Shown: positions 9,186 to 17,212 of the stretch, piece after piece | Layout of the letters: each line of letters starts with the position of its first letter | How positions within the stretch are numbered: position 1 is the stretch's first letter | DNA from: Firmicutes bacterium UBA5493 | Lineage (GTDB): Bacteria > Bacillota > Limnochordia > Darwinibacteriales > Darwinibacteriaceae | Reading direction: 5' to 3' | DNA length: 32,087 nucleotides | Assembly: GCA_002424045.1 (NCBI GenBank) | Contig: DIPH01000049.1 | Coordinates: 1 to 32,087, forward strand | Notes under the pieces: generated by a model | The model's database searches: none | What the model was told of the DNA's origin: nothing | What the model saw: only the letters and a program-made list of their open reading frames with translations | Position numbers and translations under genes: made by a program

Positions 9186-11087
9186 TCAATTATTGCTACC
9201 AAAACTGCTGACTTCTAGACCAAAACCAAAATCATATAGGGGTGTGTCTAAATCAAAAGGAAGATCCTCCCTTTGCTCTGTTATTTCCCCTAAACTTCTG
9301 GGCAATTGTATGGGTAGCTTACCTTGGATCGGAATTTCACCAAAGAGGGCATCCGCAATGGCCTCCCCTCCCTGACTAACGCCGGGTCGATACACTACTA
9401 GAACTGCATCAGACAACTCGACAAGCTCTGTTAAAACGTAGGGTCTGCTAAGCACAACTACGCTAATTACAGGGAGCCCTTTGTTTTTGGCTGCTTTGAT
9501 CAAATCCAATTCCTCTAGTGGAATCGCAAGGTTATCCACACCCCAAGGCGGTTGATGGGTCGAAGCTGCTTCTCCAACGACAACGATGGCTGCATCTCCC
9601 CCATTGATTGCATCTAGATCCTCGAACCCATGCACTGCGCCTTCTTTCATTCTGGCGGTTAACGCCTCCTGAACACTTGCACCTGGGCCACCAGGCACCT
9701 TCCAGCCACTGTTTAGAGCATCAGCATCATTAGCTAAAGCCCCGCCTACAAACAAGACAGAATCGCCAGACAGGGAGCCTTGAAACTCATTTTTCAGCAA
9801 TGTCAAAGACTTGGCTGCTGCTTCATAGGCTAACGCTAGATGTTCTTCTCGTCCGAGCACTGCCTCGGCATACTCCGGGTCAACGTAAGGGTTTTCAAAA
9901 AGCCCTAATCTAAACTTTGCCTCTAGGATTTTTTGAACTTTGGCGTCGAGTTCCACAGGATCAATCCCCTCGACAAGGCGGGGAATTTCCCTCAAACCAG
10001 CACCACCCAAAATGTGGGCTCCAGCTAAGGCCGCATCAAGATGACGCATACCCCAGTCGGTTTGAATCAAACCTGTATAGCCCATCTTTTCTTTCAAAAG
10101 CACCGTCATTACTTCCCTTGATTCATGGGCGGGCTTATCGACCGCATCGCCCCCTAAGAAGGGCACTGTACTATAACCGTAAGGCATAATCGAAGCAGCG
10201 CCAGCTTCAATTGCCGCTTCAAACAAAGTCAAATGTAAGGCAAGGGTTTCTTCATTGAAAAGAAGTGGTTTGCCATCAATACCGTTTTCTTGTGGACCTG
10301 AACCAGGAAAATGCTTTACAGAGACCATAACCGAATCAGCTGTAAGTTCGTTGCCAGCCTGCAAAGCCTCAATAGCGGCAACCACCATGTCGATTGCCAA
10401 GTTTACATCTTCGCCAAAACACTCTTGAAAACGTCCCCAGCGTGGTTCCGTGGCTAAATCTGCAATAGGAGAAAGGCTCATACGAACGCCTAATGCCAGC
10501 ATTTCTTCGCGCTGCATAGCGTTCAGTCTTCGAACCAATTCCACATCGCGAGTAGCGGCTAACCCAATCTGATCAGGATACAGAGTGGCTCCCTTTACCC
10601 AACTTGCTCCAATCACGGAGTCCATACTAATCACCAACGGAATACCTAGCCTGGCTCCTTCGCTCCATTGCTGTAGTTCGTTAACCCTCTCGGCCGCAGT
10701 TTTAGGATCCGCCGATAGATAGTCATAGGCCAGGGCAAAACCCACGTTGCTTTCTCTAAACCAAGCTTCTTTTGGAGAATACAAGGTCAAGTGCACCAGT
10801 TGAGCTGCCTTCTCTTCAGGGCTCATTTGCCCTACCAAATCGGCTGCCCGTTCCTCTGGGCTCAAACGCCAATCCTCATAAGGATCCAGAATCCCGTTTT
10901 GGTTCAAATCTTTGAATTTCAAGCTACCATCTTCAATTAGAGGAACTTGCCAGCTAACCAAGTAAGGCTCCTCCCCTGGGCCAGCTGCTCCCTGATAACT
11001 AAAGTCACTGGCCAAAGAAGTCTCGAGAATTCCCATCATGAAGACCAGAAGCAAACTAAGGCAAATGGAAAGTCTAACCTTGCGCAT
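9186..11087 (-). CDS. Secreted glycoside hydrolase family 3 protein
   Basis: 633 residues with a signal peptide (about 1-26, ILETSLAS) and no lipobox. A calcium-loop-like DLNQNGILDPYEDW occurs at 60-73. The barrel domain carries EPRWGR at 214-219 with GED at 225-227, KHFPGSGP at 258-265 and nucleophile Asp344 in QTDWGM. The C-terminal domain has VVVGEAAS followed by PPWGVDNL, the region holding the GH3 acid/base Glu. The fold is a compact two-domain beta-glucosidase type. It sits between the MalG-like permease (21 bp upstream) and the ATPase gene, so expression is coupled to uptake. GGGAGG lies 7 nt before the ATG. It is most similar to the GH3 at 12922-14871. Confidence 0.92.
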   Translation of the reverse strand: MRKVRLSICLSLLLVFMMGILETSLASDFSYQGAAGPGEEPYLVSWQVPLIEDGSLKFKDLNQNGILDPYEDWRLSPEERAADLVGQMSPEEKAAQLVHLTLYSPKEAWFRESNVGFALAYDYLSADPKTAAERVNELQQWSEGARLGIPLVISMDSVIGASWVKGATLYPDQIGLAATRDVELVRRLNAMQREEMLALGVRMSLSPIADLATEPRWGRFQECFGEDVNLAIDMVVAAIEALQAGNELTADSVMVSVKHFPGSGPQENGIDGKPLLFNEETLALHLTLFEAAIEAGAASIMPYGYSTVPFLGGDAVDKPAHESREVMTVLLKEKMGYTGLIQTDWGMRHLDAALAGAHILGGAGLREIPRLVEGIDPVELDAKVQKILEAKFRLGLFENPYVDPEYAEAVLGREEHLALAYEAAAKSLTLLKNEFQGSLSGDSVLFVGGALANDADALNSGWKVPGGPGASVQEALTARMKEGAVHGFEDLDAINGGDAAIVVVGEAASTHQPPWGVDNLAIPLEELDLIKAAKNKGLPVISVVVLSRPYVLTELVELSDAVLVVYRPGVSQGGEAIADALFGEIPIQGKLPIQLPRSLGEITEQREDLPFDLDTPLYDFGFGLEVSSFGSNN

Positions 11088-11108
11088 TTTACAGCCTCCC
11101 TCAAATTT

Positions 11109-11990
11109 CTAAGATGCGGCCACTGCTCCCGCCATATAGCCTCGAATTAAGTACTTACCCATCACCACATAAAGAACTAAGACTGGTAAGGCGAGCCACA
11201 TTGAACCTGCCATTTGTACATTCCATTCCGCCGCCAAGGTACCCATCATGTTATTTAGAGCAACGGTAGCTGGCATTGAACCAGGTCCACTTAAGATCAA
11301 ACCAAAGAGCATTTCATTCCAAATTGAAGTAAATTGAAAGACTAACACGGTCACTGTCGCGATCTTTGTGCTAGGTAAGACGATGCGCCGATAGATCCGC
11401 CAAGGCCCATGACCATCCATCAAGGCTTGCTGTACGAGGCAATCAGGGATCTCCCCATAAAAACCACGGAACATCAAAGCACACATGGGAGTGCCATAGA
11501 CAGTGTGAACCAAGACCAAACCTAGTATCGTGTTATAAAGATTCAAGGCCCGGATGGTCTGGAATAGAGGTACCAAAACCGCTTGATACGGCAAGAAAAT
11601 ACCACTTACCATCAGGACAAAGACAATATTATCGTACTTAAAACGAAACTTTGCTAAAACATAACCACAGATCGAGCCGAAAAAGACGGAGCCCAGGCCT
11701 CCGCCAAGCGTAATAAGAAGGCTATTAAGCAAGGGCCCTTTTAGCTCTTGAAACGCTTTTATATAAGCATCAAAAGTAGCCTTTTCTGGCAACGATAGGG
11801 GATTAGACACCGCCACCTCCTGAGCGGTTTTTAAAGAGGTAGTCAAGGCGCCCCAAAAAGGAATCAAATAAAAGAGGGCAAAAGCAAAGAGTATGACATA
11901 GAGCACCACATGCAAAACCTTAGTTTTGACTGCCGCGTTTGTGCGAGTTGAGCCCGTCTGAGCGGCTGGCATAGCATATTTGGTTTCCAC
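11109..11990 (-). CDS. CUT1 sugar ABC permease, MalG-like
   Basis: 293-residue inner-membrane permease with about six predicted transmembrane helices (for example VLHVVLYVILFAFALFYLIP near the N-terminus). It carries the cytoplasmic EAA loop in the form DGHGPWRIYRRIVLP, which contacts the ATPase. The frame starts with GTG at 11990, with AGGAGGT 6 nt upstream and 4 nt after the stop of the MalF-like partner. The two should form the heterodimeric channel for the sugar delivered by the binding protein at 14858-16207. Confidence 0.93.
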   Translation of the reverse strand: METKYAMPAAQTGSTRTNAAVKTKVLHVVLYVILFAFALFYLIPFWGALTTSLKTAQEVAVSNPLSLPEKATFDAYIKAFQELKGPLLNSLLITLGGGLGSVFFGSICGYVLAKFRFKYDNIVFVLMVSGIFLPYQAVLVPLFQTIRALNLYNTILGLVLVHTVYGTPMCALMFRGFYGEIPDCLVQQALMDGHGPWRIYRRIVLPSTKIATVTVLVFQFTSIWNEMLFGLILSGPGSMPATVALNNMMGTLAAEWNVQMAGSMWLALPVLVLYVVMGKYLIRGYMAGAVAAS

Positions 11991-11994
11991 TTTT

Positions 11995-12861
11995 CTACCT
12001 CCTGTAATTTTGATACGTAAACGGAACCACTAACACCAGAACCAAGACGAGTAAGACATTTCCGATGGCCGAACCATAGACAAAACGAGTTGATAAGAAC
12101 GTCTCTTTGTACATTTGAATTGGCAAGGTATGTGATGCGTAGCCTGGTCCCCCGCCAGTTAGTACCCAAATAAAGTCAAAGGAGCGGAGAGCAAACATGG
12201 CGATAATTACAATTGCTGTCGTCATGGGAGCTTTTAGTTGAGGCAAAATTAAACGTCTGTAGATTCGCCAAGTAGAGGCACCGTCTAATTGGGCAGCTTG
12301 AATTTGGTTTTGAGGTACAGATTTTATACCGCCCAGAAAAACTAAAGCAACATAGCCAGAAAACTGCCAGACCAAGGCGAGCATAATTGAGGGCATCACC
12401 GTTTGCTGGGAGGTATGCCAGGTACCGACCAGAAAATCCCAGCCCAAGCCACGAAACAGAGAATTGATAATACCGTTAGCTGGATTGTACATCCACGCCC
12501 ACAATGTACCTGTCACTACAAAGGACAGGGCAAAGGGCAATAAGAACAGATTACGAAAGAGATTTGTGCCCCTTAAACCCTGATCCATAACAATTGCCAA
12601 GAATAAGCCTACCAGCAAACAGATGGGAATAATGGTAAAAAGAATCAAGGTGTTTTTTAAGGAAATCCAAAATGTAGAATCATTCAGCATACGCAGGTAG
12701 GCATCAAATCCCTGGAAGTTATAACTTGCCATGAGACCTTTCCAGTCCGAAACAGAAACCCAAAGGTTCCAGCCAATTCCGACATAGATGAAATAGAAGA
12801 CAAGGCCGAAAGGAATAATCATAACCACCAATGGATGCCGTTTGAAAAAATCAACCATCAT
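11995..12861 (-). CDS. CUT1 sugar ABC permease, MalF-like
   Basis: 288-residue permease with about six transmembrane helices and the EAA motif in QLDGASTWRIYRRLILP. It lacks the long N-terminal extension of enteric MalF, as is normal for Firmicute CUT1 systems. The start is ATG-ATG with AGGAAGGGG upstream; either Met could serve. It lies 60 bp downstream of a GH3, with a strong hairpin in the gap, and 4 bp upstream of the second permease. Confidence 0.93.
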   Translation of the reverse strand: MMVDFFKRHPLVVMIIPFGLVFYFIYVGIGWNLWVSVSDWKGLMASYNFQGFDAYLRMLNDSTFWISLKNTLILFTIIPICLLVGLFLAIVMDQGLRGTNLFRNLFLLPFALSFVVTGTLWAWMYNPANGIINSLFRGLGWDFLVGTWHTSQQTVMPSIMLALVWQFSGYVALVFLGGIKSVPQNQIQAAQLDGASTWRIYRRLILPQLKAPMTTAIVIIAMFALRSFDFIWVLTGGGPGYASHTLPIQMYKETFLSTRFVYGSAIGNVLLVLVLVLVVPFTYQNYRR

Positions 12862-12879
12862 AATTCCCCTTCCTGTGTG

Positions 12880-12910
12880 CCTGGGTGCAAGAAGGAATCT
12901 CGCACCCAGG
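12880..12910 (-). repeat. Intercistronic hairpin between GH3 and MalF-like genes
   Basis: Perfect 9-bp inverted repeat CCTGGGTGC / GCACCCAGG with a 13-nt loop and no U-run. It sits where operon 1 changes from secreted products (CBM9, binding protein, GH3) to membrane permeases. The position recalls the malE-malF stabilising hairpins of enterics. A role in protecting the upstream mRNA is an inference. Confidence 0.55.
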
Positions 12911-12921
12911 AGTCACAGCTG

Positions 12922-14871
12922 CTAGTAACTAAGTCCGTGTCCGTAGTCATAAAGTGGATCTTCAATATCAAAAGGTAAGTCACTGCGCTGGGTCAATACT
13001 TGAGACATAGAACGAGGTAATTGAACTGGCAGTTTTCCTTGGGGGTTGTAATCTCCAAAGAGTACCTCTGCAATTGCCTTGCCTCCTTGACTGCCTGGAT
13101 AATAGGCAGAAAGGATAGCTTCGGTGTTTTCTGCACACCAGGTGAGGATATAAGGTCTGCCCATCATAACCACAACCACAATGGGAATACCCGTCTCTTC
13201 TAGGGCTTCTAGCATTTCAGTCTGGGAAGTGGTTAGGTCAAGCCGATCTGCTCCCCAAGGCGGGCTGTGCATGTAAGAAGGTTCGCCCACTACTACAATG
13301 GCCACATCACTAGTTTTAGCTAGTTCGACCGCCCGTTTAACATCTTCACCCTCGTGTACGACTGTACCGTTTGCGCCAACTCGAGCCTTCACAGCTTCTA
13401 CAATTGTCATGCCGGCCTGGCTACTAGTCCAACCACCAGTCAAGCTATCCATATCTTCGGCCCTCGCACCTGCCACCAAGATCTTACCTTGGGCTGGCAA
13501 AGGCAATACGTCATCATTTTTCAATAGAGTCATAGATTGGCGTGCCGCTTCTAAGGAAAGGGCCTGGTGCTTGGGGTTGCCCACAAAATATTCTGCGTAG
13601 ACTGGGTCAACGTAGGGATTTTCGAAAACGCCCATATCAAATTTGGCAAGTAGGATGCGTCTAGTTGATGCATCGATAGATTCTTCCTGTATCCTGCCTT
13701 CTTGCACCAATTCTTCTATTTGATCAATCAGCCGCATGGATTCGCCACCAATACCATCAACTTTGGCATCACCAACACCGATTACTACTGCTTCCTCAGT
13801 GGAAATTTCATAGCCCACAAAGGACGAGCTCTGCTGGATACCCCAAATCATACCCCAGTCAGTTTGGATAATTCCGTCAAAGCCCATTTCTTCCCGTAGT
13901 AATCCTTGGAGCGTTTTCTCAGAACCGAGTGCTGCCATCATATCAATGGCCAAGGGGATACTATAATAAGGCATGACAGATGCTACACCGCTTGCAATTG
14001 CAGCCTTGAAAGGTTTCAGGTGAATCTCCAGGGTTTCCGTAGACGAAACGATGGGGGCCATATCAATTCCTTCCATTTGAGGACCCGCACCTGGAAAATG
14101 CTTAACACAAGCCATGACTGATTCAGGGTTTAACGTTGTCCCTGCTTGATACGCCTCAACTTGGGCTACAACCATTTCAGCTACCAAATCAGGATCTTCC
14201 CCAAACGTCTCCATCACCCGGCCCCATCTAGGCTCCGTGGCAACGTCAGCTTCTGGCGATAAAGTCATTCTTACCCCAATAGCCATATGCTCTAAACGCC
14301 CGGCTTCACTTAGTTCTCTAACCAAATCCACATTTCTTGTAGCTGCCAGACCCAGGTTATGGGGATGAACTAGACCACCATTTACATAGCTCAAGCCATG
14401 CACGGAGTCCATACTTACAACAACCGGAATGCCCAGGCGCGAGCTTTCAGACCATTCTTGGATCTGATTCATCGTTACAGCCGCAGCCTTTGCACCTGGT
14501 AGATCCCTCACTAACACAAAACCCACATTGCTCTCTTCCATCCAACGCTCCAAAAAGGCGGGGGCAGAGCCATCGGCCTTGGGTACAAAGGTGGGGTGCT
14601 GCATTTGGGCAATTTTCTCCACTAAAGTCATCTGACTAAGGAGATCTTCTACCCTTTCTGCAGCTGGCAAGCGCCAATCTTCGTAAACATCTAGCTTGCC
14701 ATTGCCGTTTAAATCCTTGAATAAAAAGCCATCCTGTTCGATTAAAGGTTTCACTCTGCCAACTACCTCTGGAACCGCGGCCAGAGCTAAACCAGTTGTT
14801 AAGGCTAGTTGCAAAACCACAATGACGGTAACTAGAGACAGCTGTCTTAATGAAGCTTTAGTCTTGAACAA
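12922..14871 (-). CDS. Secreted glycoside hydrolase family 3 protein
   Basis: 649 residues with an N-terminal signal peptide (about 10-32, LALTTGLALAA) and no lipobox. Calcium-loop-like DLNGNGKLDVYEDW at 53-66 is followed by EPRWGR, GEDPDL, KHFPGAGP (257-264) and nucleophile Asp338 in QTDWGM. The C-terminal domain has VVVGEPSY then PPWGADRLDL, containing the likely acid/base Glu, and ends YDYGHGLSY. The start is TTG at 14871 with AAAGGAG 9 nt upstream. It overlaps the end of the binding-protein gene by 14 nt, so translation is probably coupled. It is a close relative of the GH3 at 9186-11087. Confidence 0.92.
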   Translation of the reverse strand: MFKTKASLRQLSLVTVIVVLQLALTTGLALAAVPEVVGRVKPLIEQDGFLFKDLNGNGKLDVYEDWRLPAAERVEDLLSQMTLVEKIAQMQHPTFVPKADGSAPAFLERWMEESNVGFVLVRDLPGAKAAAVTMNQIQEWSESSRLGIPVVVSMDSVHGLSYVNGGLVHPHNLGLAATRNVDLVRELSEAGRLEHMAIGVRMTLSPEADVATEPRWGRVMETFGEDPDLVAEMVVAQVEAYQAGTTLNPESVMACVKHFPGAGPQMEGIDMAPIVSSTETLEIHLKPFKAAIASGVASVMPYYSIPLAIDMMAALGSEKTLQGLLREEMGFDGIIQTDWGMIWGIQQSSSFVGYEISTEEAVVIGVGDAKVDGIGGESMRLIDQIEELVQEGRIQEESIDASTRRILLAKFDMGVFENPYVDPVYAEYFVGNPKHQALSLEAARQSMTLLKNDDVLPLPAQGKILVAGARAEDMDSLTGGWTSSQAGMTIVEAVKARVGANGTVVHEGEDVKRAVELAKTSDVAIVVVGEPSYMHSPPWGADRLDLTTSQTEMLEALEETGIPIVVVVMMGRPYILTWCAENTEAILSAYYPGSQGGKAIAEVLFGDYNPQGKLPVQLPRSMSQVLTQRSDLPFDIEDPLYDYGHGLSY

Positions 14872-16207
14872 TGTTCCACTCTCCTTTCACACCAGCTTCT
14901 TTAATGGACTGAGTGATCATTCTGGCGTAGCGCTCTGGATCAGGATCAGAACTGGTGGCAAAGTCAGAGATCCGACTATGAAGATCTGTTGAAACCTGCC
15001 AGGGCAATGCAGTACCATGGGTGAAACTCGGATAAACCAACGTGTTGTCATCTAAGAGTTCACTTTTAAATCTCAATGTTAAGCCATCATAAATGTCTTC
15101 AGGAACATCACGATAGGGTGAAACGGATTCCTTTGCATTAGTAAAGACGGTCTGCAAATTCTGATCTGCTATCATGGCCGCCCAGCGTAAGCCGTTTTCT
15201 ACGCCTGTAGAGCCATTGGGAACCACGAAGGCATCAACACAGAAACCAAATGTGTCTGCGGTACCAGGTGCGGCAAAGGCACCGTAATCCTTTCCATATT
15301 CCCAACCTTGGGAGGTAAAGAACGCCTGAATCCAAGAACCATGAACCATCATGGCATAATCTCCTGCGACAACCCGACCTGCCGCTTCATACCACAGCCT
15401 GGCCGAGTGGTCTGGGGCTACGTAGCCCATTAGCTTTTTCATGTTTTCCAACACTTCTGTAACCTGTTCGATTGTGGCCACGCCATTAATGAAATCCTCA
15501 TACGTCTGGGGACTCGTACCCATCATTACACTCTCAAAGACTTGGGTAGCGGGCCAACCTTTTCGATCTCCTAAATCTATAGGAAATTTGTCGGCTGGAA
15601 GTTTAGCCTGAAGTTCATCACATAGTTCCCAGAAATCATCCCAGCTCACGGGTTCTTGGGGCGGGTTGATATCGTATTCTTCAAACATCTTTTTATTGTA
15701 GAAGACCATATTTGTCTTGTGTACGCCAATTGGTACAATGTAATATTTGCCGTCAATTTGACAGAGTTCCGAGATACCCTTAAGCATCCTGTCCTCCAGG
15801 CTAAGGGTCTCCCAAAGTTCGGTTAAGTCATAGAGCATCGCCGCCTCTTCATAGGGCTCGAGTTCTAAACCAGGATGGGCCTGAAATGTCTCGGGTGAAT
15901 TGCCTGTTAGAGCAAGGACTTTGACCTTCATTACCATCGAACCGCCGGCTCCCCCTGGAATCGCATTAGAAATTACTCTAATGTTCGGGTATCGTTGGTT
16001 AAAAGCAGCTATAGCAGAATCAACCGCTTCTTTTTCTCCACCAGCCGTCCACCAGTGATAGACATCGAATTTTCCCTCTGCTGCTGTGTTGCCTAGAACT
16101 GCTTGAAGATCAATATCCTTCGCCAGAGCTGGAATCTCCATGCTGAATAGGAGAAGTACTAGAATTAGTAGTATGGACCAAGATTTCTTCAATGCGTTTT
16201 CCCCCAT
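14858..16207 (-). CDS. Sugar ABC transporter solute-binding protein (CUT1, glucose/mannose-type)
   Basis: 449-residue extracytoplasmic binding protein of solute-binding family 1. The mature N-terminal segment FDVYHWWTAGGEKEAV and the later PETFQAHPGLEL resemble the glucose/galactose/mannose-binding group (Thermus and Pseudomonas Gts-type proteins), so a hexose or short gluco-oligosaccharide is the likeliest ligand. The signal peptide (LLILVLLLFSMEIPALA) has no lipobox Cys, so it is not a lipoprotein. The frame begins at ATG 16207, 3 nt after the CBM9 stop. A TTG at 16192 (MKKSWSIL, GGGGGA 7 nt upstream) is an equally good start. Confidence 0.93.
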   Translation of the reverse strand: MGENALKKSWSILLILVLLLFSMEIPALAKDIDLQAVLGNTAAEGKFDVYHWWTAGGEKEAVDSAIAAFNQRYPNIRVISNAIPGGAGGSMVMKVKVLALTGNSPETFQAHPGLELEPYEEAAMLYDLTELWETLSLEDRMLKGISELCQIDGKYYIVPIGVHKTNMVFYNKKMFEEYDINPPQEPVSWDDFWELCDELQAKLPADKFPIDLGDRKGWPATQVFESVMMGTSPQTYEDFINGVATIEQVTEVLENMKKLMGYVAPDHSARLWYEAAGRVVAGDYAMMVHGSWIQAFFTSQGWEYGKDYGAFAAPGTADTFGFCVDAFVVPNGSTGVENGLRWAAMIADQNLQTVFTNAKESVSPYRDVPEDIYDGLTLRFKSELLDDNTLVYPSFTHGTALPWQVSTDLHSRISDFATSSDPDPERYARMITQSIKEAGVKGEWNIVQD

Positions 16208-16210
16208 TCC

Positions 16211-17008
16211 CTATTCTTGAAAAAGTAGCCTACCCCAAGTGCTCGGGTTGGTGTCGCCTTCGGTGCTTCCTGTCCAGGCCATGCTCACTGTGGCAACCCC
16301 TGGGCAGGGAAAGTCAAGGTCATACATGGCAAAGTCAAAGCCAATGACCATGCCTGCTTCGGGAAAAAGGACAGGTATCTGCTCGTTTGCAAAGTTACTC
16401 CAGGGAATTACGGCTTCATAGATGTAGCCTCCCGCAACTTCTTTCACGGCATATTCGTAGCCATCTAAGACCTGGTCATCGCCGTCGTCACCCTTGGTCT
16501 CCAATCCACAGGTGTTTTCAACCATATCCCGATCCAGACCAGTGTTGAAGTAATAGTCATCGATAATCATAACCAAGCGAAAGTCTGTCGCCTCATACTT
16601 GACTCTTGTTGGGTCTGCCGCGGGATTGGTACTGAAAAACAGAACCATTGCATCGGCCATATCTGGTGGAAAACCTTCACGATACATAAATGGTGTATCG
16701 TCTTGAACCTCACCCGCGAGGTAGAGATTCTCTTGATCCCACATAAAGTACATTTTTGCGCTTAAGTCATCTGTCCCGGTCCACTGATTTGAGTCCCGAA
16801 CGAGCTGCTCAGCATGATCTAAGACAAGGGGTGTCGAAGTATTCCATTCACCTAAATCCGCGTCAATGGATATGTGGGCGGGAGCCTTCCAGGCTGTGAT
16901 CTCAAGATCTGTGTAGGCTTCTGCAACAAAGAAACAGGGCATAAGTGCATTCATCAAGGTAACTACCAAAAATAATCTGGTCAGACAACGTACTATGGTT
17001 TTTCTCAT
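16211..17008 (-). CDS. Stand-alone secreted CBM9-like carbohydrate-binding protein, copy B
   Basis: 265-residue secreted protein made of a signal peptide (MRKTIVRCLTRLFLVVTLMN..., cleavage near FFVAEA) and one CBM9-like domain. It has IDADLGEW, then WDQENLYLAGEVQDDTPF, and ends TNPSTWGRLLFQE. No catalytic domain is attached. The ATG at 17008 is clear: AAGGAGG is 8 nt upstream and the signal peptide starts directly after it. It is first in operon 1, only 3 nt before the binding-protein gene, so the two should be made together. It may present glycan ends to the GH3 enzymes or hold product near the transporter (inference). It is a paralogue of 4292-5071. Confidence 0.85.
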   Translation of the reverse strand: MRKTIVRCLTRLFLVVTLMNALMPCFFVAEAYTDLEITAWKAPAHISIDADLGEWNTSTPLVLDHAEQLVRDSNQWTGTDDLSAKMYFMWDQENLYLAGEVQDDTPFMYREGFPPDMADAMVLFFSTNPAADPTRVKYEATDFRLVMIIDDYYFNTGLDRDMVENTCGLETKGDDGDDQVLDGYEYAVKEVAGGYIYEAVIPWSNFANEQIPVLFPEAGMVIGFDFAMYDLDFPCPGVATVSMAWTGSTEGDTNPSTWGRLLFQE

Positions 17009-17092
17009 TTTCCCTTCCTCCTTTTGACTCACGTTCTTATATTTAGCCCATATTGTAGGCGTTTGATAGGATTTCATCACCCCAATCTTGCT

Positions 17093-17132
17093 TTGATAAC
17101 AGCCTAACAAGTTCAGCTGAATTTACCCTGAA
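17093..17132 (-). promoter_or_regulatory. OmpR-type direct repeat and promoter of operon 1
   Basis: Minus-strand half-sites TTCAGGGTAAA (132-122) and TTCAGCTGAAC (121-111) recur with an 11-bp period and match the repeat upstream of operon 2. A -10-like TATCAA lies at 17098-17093, with no separate -35 box. The genes immediately upstream encode an OmpR-family response regulator and its kinase, so this is the obvious candidate target. Confidence 0.5.
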
Positions 17133-17174
17133 GGTTTTTGTTTTGGTTACAAGTTTTACATACATAGAGACGTC

Positions 17175-17204
17175 AAAAAAACTCCTCTAAAAAAGCTGAG
17201 GAGT
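17175..17204 (-). terminator. Rho-independent terminator of the two-component operon
   Basis: ACTCCTC / GAGGAGT stem with a 10-nt loop, followed on the minus strand by a run of T, just after the kinase stop at 17213. It separates the two-component genes from operon 1. Confidence 0.8.
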
Positions 17205-17212
17205 ATCGCCTT

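Noticed and set aside
11864..12169. 101-codon ORF overlapping both permease genes on the same strand
   Set aside because: It is out of frame within two clear permease genes and has no domain of its own.
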